Part shown: positions 6,944 to 9,387 of the stretch, one piece after another
Position numbering within the stretch: position 1 is the stretch's first letter
How the letters are laid out: every line of letters begins with the position of its first letter
Source: Spirochaetales bacterium UBA4629
GTDB lineage: Bacteria; Spirochaetota; Spirochaetia; Sphaerochaetales; Sphaerochaetaceae
Reading direction: 5' to 3'
NCBI GenBank assembly: GCA_002406055.1
Contig: DHMZ01000040.1
Span: 1 to 9,387 of the forward strand
DNA: 9,387 bases
Translations under genes and position numbers: made by a program
Notes under the pieces: generated by a model
Database searches by the model: none
The model's input: only the letters and a program-made list of their open reading frames with translations
Told to the model about the DNA's origin: nothing

Positions 6944-6972
6944 TATTATATTTATATGAAAGACAAAGGCAA
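6944..6972. promoter_or_regulatory. Overlapping divergent promoters sharing one -10 region
   Basis: For the minus-strand M23-like gene, a perfect TATAAT lies at 6945-6950 with TTGCCT (6967-6972, 4 of 6 matches) 16 bases upstream, inside the first codons of the plus-strand gene. For the plus-strand gene, TATTAT (6944-6949) has TCGACA (6920-6925, 5 of 6 matches) 18 bases upstream. The two -10 boxes are offset by one base, so polymerase should be able to use only one at a time. Confidence 0.5.
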
Positions 6973-7795
6973 CAATAGTAGTACCCCTTTTATCTTTATA
7001 CTTTTCTTTATCTTAGCATTTTTGTTAATTATTCAAAATATTGTTATAAATAAAAACCAAACAGATTCAAGATATACTAACCCAACAATCTCAAAAGAAA
7101 ACATAAAAGGAACGATCTACGATAGAAGAGGAATTGTGCTTGCAATCGACACAACAATAGAGGGGTTTTTTATAAAACAAAACGATCAAATTCAGATGAT
7201 AGCAAATATCATAAGTCCCTACACCAATTACTCTTCCATAGAAATAACAGCAATGTCTACTGTTGGAGAAAACTTTTTTCCTTTTAAGGAAGAATATGAC
7301 AATGCTTATATAGAAAACCTAATAGAAATAAATGAATTAGAATCTGATTTAGAGATTATTAAGAAAAAAGAAAGAGAGTATCCATATTCTTCTGTTAAAG
7401 AATTAGTAATGTGTATTGAAGAGAACTACTCTTCATACATTACTCCCAATGTAGATATTACATATAAGCGTGGTTCTGACTTAGTTTTAACAATGGACGA
7501 AGAAATAAACACGCTAGTAAGTAAAGAACTAGAAAAAGCTAATTATTCTGGAGAAGTTCTTTTATTTAATCTAAAAGGTGAAGCCATCGCCTACTATGGA
7601 AATCAATACAATAAAATAGCAAACGAATTTGTTTATTCATATACTGAAAACAAAGAAACAAAAGTAATATATGCGCCATCAATCGGAATTGAAGATTGTA
7701 CATTACTTAGTCACTACTACATTTATATTTCAAAAGATGAAAATGAAACTCTCCCTATAATAGAGAGAGCTTTAAAAGAAAAAGCTAAACTTTAA
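6956..7795 (+). CDS. Membrane-anchored protein resembling the non-catalytic part of a class B penicillin-binding protein
   Basis: A 279-residue protein with a short polar N-terminus and one transmembrane helix (about 11-31), the rest being periplasmic. Residues 51-65 (KGTIYDRRGIVLAID) match the RGxIxDRxGxxLA signature that opens the PBP dimerisation (pedestal) domain. REYPYSSVKELV (140-151) and DLVLTMDEEINTLVSKELEKANYSGEVLLFNLKGEAIAYYG (175-215) match the YP and LTID..LQ..AE..L segments at the entry of the transpeptidase domain. The chain then ends 64 residues later without SxxK, SxN or KTG, so no transpeptidase or beta-lactam site exists. Full class B PBPs are about 550-700 residues. The stop is clean and the frame intact, which argues for a maintained short protein over recent decay. 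No ribosome binding site precedes the ATG, and the likely transcript starts at or near it. It converges on flhF with an 11-base overlap. A regulatory or scaffold role in wall synthesis is conceivable. Confidence 0.65.
   Translation: MKDKGNNSSTPFIFILFFILAFLLIIQNIVINKNQTDSRYTNPTISKENIKGTIYDRRGIVLAIDTTIEGFFIKQNDQIQMIANIISPYTNYSSIEITAMSTVGENFFPFKEEYDNAYIENLIEINELESDLEIIKKKEREYPYSSVKELVMCIEENYSSYITPNVDITYKRGSDLVLTMDEEINTLVSKELEKANYSGEVLLFNLKGEAIAYYGNQYNKIANEFVYSYTENKETKVIYAPSIGIEDCTLLSHYYIYISKDENETLPIIERALKEKAKL
7749..7767 (-). terminator. Weak candidate terminator for flhF inside the plus-strand gene
   Basis: A 5-bp stem (CTCTC at 7749-7753, GAGAG at 7763-7767) with a 9-base loop lies just past the flhF stop. 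On the minus strand it is followed by TTTCATTTTC. The stem is short and lies within the 3' end of the plus-strand gene, so it is only a possible terminator. Confidence 0.25.
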
Positions 7796-8873
7796 GCTGT
7801 CCGCTATATGCTCTATAATCCAAGCCAAATCCAATTAGGTTTTCTACAATTACATCTGTAGATGCCTTCTCCAAGTCTTCTGGAACCTTTTGTCCATCTG
7901 TAAAAAAGAGAATTGGAAGATTTGTTCTATAAGAGAAAGATAGTGCATTACCAATTGTTCTTGATTCATCTAGCTTGGTAACTATCATTGAGTTAATGTT
8001 GAAATCATCTTTATAGCGTTCATAGTGTCTCATCATATCCTCCTCTTTCATTGAAGCAGGAATAATGAGCGAGAATGTTGTGTTCATTCTCATCAGACGC
8101 ATTACAAGTCCTTTTAATCTCAAGTTTAATTCAACATCTTTACTCGATAGTCCCATAGTATCTACAAGAATCAAGTCATAGTACGTGTAGCTTTCTAAAG
8201 CCTCAATAAGCTCATCTTCTCTCTTAGCAACAGAAACAGGAATATCTAATGCATGGGCAAAGGCATTCATTTGTTCAACTGCACCTACTCGGTAACAATC
8301 AAGCGTAATAATTCCTACCTTCTTGCCACTTTGCTTATACATGTAGGCAACTTTAGCAAGCGTAGTTGTCTTTCCTCCACCTGTAGGACCAAGGAACACA
8401 ACAACACGAGACGGATGAATTTGAGCTTCGTAGTCCATCTTCGTACTTTCGATGATTCTTTCTGTGAGTTTACGTGGACAATCTTCTAAAGAGGAAGAAA
8501 AGCCATCTAGGAGGTGCTCTCTAAGAGGTCCATAAATATAGTTTAGGCTTAATAGACGCTCTGCTTCAGATAGCACACGACCGCTACCACGATGAACTTC
8601 TGTATTAAGTCTCTCTGCTTTACTCATTAATAAAGGATCTGGTGTTTTAGCTTCCTTTTCGAATTCGTTTATATCCTCCTTATTTTCATCCCCTTTAGAT
8701 ATAACCGAAGAAATATAGCAAGTAATCTCGCACTTCTTTTGCTTTTTTGTAAAAAGACCTCCAGGCGTTGTAAAATCACGCCTAGAGTGTACTCTTATTT
8801 GATCACCGTATTTTTCTTTAGCTTGTCTAACAGCATCTTCATAACTATCGCTAATTAGCGTTATGTACTGCAT
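7785..8873 (-). CDS. flhF: FlhF, flagellar SRP-type GTPase
   Basis: A 362-residue cytoplasmic GTPase of the SRP/FtsY/FlhF family that sets flagellar position and number by recruiting early flagellar parts to the membrane. The N-terminal region (1-55: YGDQIRV..., GGLFTKKQKKCEITCYI) fits the FlhF N-terminal pattern; residues about 56-95 are a charged linker. Then come the N domain (about 100-150) and G domain: P-loop GPTGGGKTT (162-170), DCYR (192-195), DTMG (238-241), TKLD (299-302) and GQKVPEDL (327-334). The G3 motif reads DTMGLS where DTAGRS-like is usual. Length is in the normal range. The start has AAAGGAGA upstream, overlapping the hslU stop, so the pair is co-transcribed and perhaps translationally coupled. 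FlhG, FlhA and FlhB genes are not in the window; the usual neighbour order is broken after flhF by the PBP-like gene. Confidence 0.95.
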   Translation of the reverse strand: MQYITLISDSYEDAVRQAKEKYGDQIRVHSRRDFTTPGGLFTKKQKKCEITCYISSVISKGDENKEDINEFEKEAKTPDPLLMSKAERLNTEVHRGSGRVLSEAERLLSLNYIYGPLREHLLDGFSSSLEDCPRKLTERIIESTKMDYEAQIHPSRVVVFLGPTGGGKTTTLAKVAYMYKQSGKKVGIITLDCYRVGAVEQMNAFAHALDIPVSVAKREDELIEALESYTYYDLILVDTMGLSSKDVELNLRLKGLVMRLMRMNTTFSLIIPASMKEEDMMRHYERYKDDFNINSMIVTKLDESRTIGNALSFSYRTNLPILFFTDGQKVPEDLEKASTDVIVENLIGFGLDYRAYSGQLKV

Positions 8874-8881
8874 AATACAAT

Positions 8882-8889
8882 CTCCTTTA
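8882..8889 (-). promoter_or_regulatory. flhF ribosome binding site overlapping the hslU stop codon
   Basis: The minus strand reads TAAAGGAG. The hslU stop TAA (8887-8889) runs directly into AAGGAG, 8 bases before the flhF ATG. Ribosomes finishing hslU would be placed at the flhF start, consistent with coupling. Confidence 0.75.
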
Positions 8890-9387
8890 GAGAATATATC
8901 TAGACAAGTCTTGATCCTTTACAATATTACTTAATCTTTCATTAACATAGTTGGATGTAATAGTAATGGTCTGTCCAGATAGCTCATCAGCTGAGAAACT
9001 AAGCTCCTCTAAGAGCTTCTCCATAACAGTATGGAGCCTTCTTGCACCAATATTATCATTACTCTTATTAACAGTATATGCAATACTTGCTATTTCTCTG
9101 AGAGCATCCTCATCAAATTCAATATTTACATTTTCTGTGCTAAGAAGTGCTTTATACTGCTTTGTCATAGCATTCTGAGGTTCAGTGAGAATTCTATAGA
9201 AATCATCACTTGTTAAATCATTAAGCTCAACATGTAGAGGGAATCTTCCTTGAAGCTCTGGAATCAAATCAGATGGTTTTGAGACAGAAAAGGCACCAGC
9301 AGCAATAAAGAGAATATTTGTAGTATCAATTACACCCCATTTTGTGCCAACCTTTGTACCTTCAACAATTGGGAGAATATCTCTCTG
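8887..9387 (-). CDS. hslU: HslU, ATPase subunit of the HslUV protease (C-terminal 166 residues; gene continues off the right edge)
   Basis: AAA+ unfoldase that feeds proteins to the HslV peptidase in the cytoplasm. The reading frame is open from the right edge, so this is the 3' part of a gene of about 440-460 codons. It begins QRDILPIVEGTKV, just before the sensor-1 strand TTNILFIAAGAF (22-33). The arginine-finger segment PELQGRFP (43-50) follows, then the lid domain with sensor 2 in NIGARRLHT (112-120). The C-terminus DLSRYIL matches the HslU tail that docks into HslV. A TTG at 9267 could be mistaken for a start, but it is the Leu of the conserved SDLIPELQGR. Walker A/B motifs and the I domain are beyond the window; hslV is expected further upstream. 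Confidence 0.95.
   Translation of the reverse strand, partial: QRDILPIVEGTKVGTKWGVIDTTNILFIAAGAFSVSKPSDLIPELQGRFPLHVELNDLTSDDFYRILTEPQNAMTKQYKALLSTENVNIEFDEDALREIASIAYTVNKSNDNIGARRLHTVMEKLLEELSFSADELSGQTITITSNYVNERLSNIVKDQDLSRYIL

Noticed and set aside
8253..8489. Plus-strand open frame of 78 codons inside flhF
   Set aside because: Antisense to the conserved GTPase domain, including the P-loop, with no independent coding signal.
8951..9216. Two overlapping plus-strand open frames (75 and 61 codons) inside hslU
   Set aside because: Both lie antisense to conserved HslU sequence and overlap one another in different frames; neither has a plausible start signal.
8887..9267. HslU fragment as a complete short gene starting at the TTG at 9267
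   Set aside because: The frame stays open to the right edge and the extra residues match HslU closely, so the TTG is an internal leucine codon.

Overview
The window comes from an AT-rich bacterium with a two-membrane envelope and flagella. The evidence is an FlhF flagellar GTPase, an HslU protease ATPase, a lipoprotein carrying a lipobox, and a probable outer-membrane beta-barrel. Listeria/Bacteroides-type repeats and BspA-type leucine-rich repeats together with FlhF and low GC fit a host-associated spirochaete of the Treponema type. That placement is inference from gene style; no rRNA or universal marker is present.

Layout, right to left, because nearly everything is on the minus strand. 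Positions 9387-8887 hold the C-terminal part of hslU, running off the right edge. flhF (8873-7785) follows after 13 bases, with its ribosome binding site touching the hslU stop codon, so the two look like one operon. Next is the only plus-strand gene (6956-7795). It encodes a membrane-anchored protein that resembles only the non-catalytic N-terminal part of a class B penicillin-binding protein. It converges on flhF with an 11-base tail overlap. Diverging from it is a minus-strand gene (6916-5702) for a membrane-anchored protein with a long acidic linker and a C-terminal M23/LytM-like domain that has lost its metal ligands. These two apparently enzyme-dead wall proteins share overlapping divergent promoters in only 39 bases.

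A second cluster starts at a good promoter near 5600. It has a 1039-residue lipoprotein with ten Listeria/Bacteroides-type repeats and a C-terminal LPP20-like domain (5573-2454), a small secreted BspA-type leucine-rich repeat protein (2408-1650), and a probable outer-membrane barrel protein with an acidic N-terminal linker (1650-802). The last two overlap by one base (TAATG), so they are probably translationally coupled. The 45-base gap before the leucine-rich repeat gene can form two mutually exclusive hairpins, one of which covers its ribosome binding site. Last comes a NYN-domain nuclease-like protein with a C-terminal OST-HTH/LOTUS domain (734-39). A strong hairpin at 16-34 closes the window's left end.

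The two central blocks look like envelope machinery: an inner-membrane pseudo-peptidase with a long linker, a pseudo-PBP, and a surface or outer-membrane set (repeat lipoprotein, leucine-rich repeat protein, barrel). Their working together is a hypothesis from proximity. No tRNA, rRNA, CRISPR array, insertion sequence or phage gene was seen. No gene-free stretch exceeds 130 bases.
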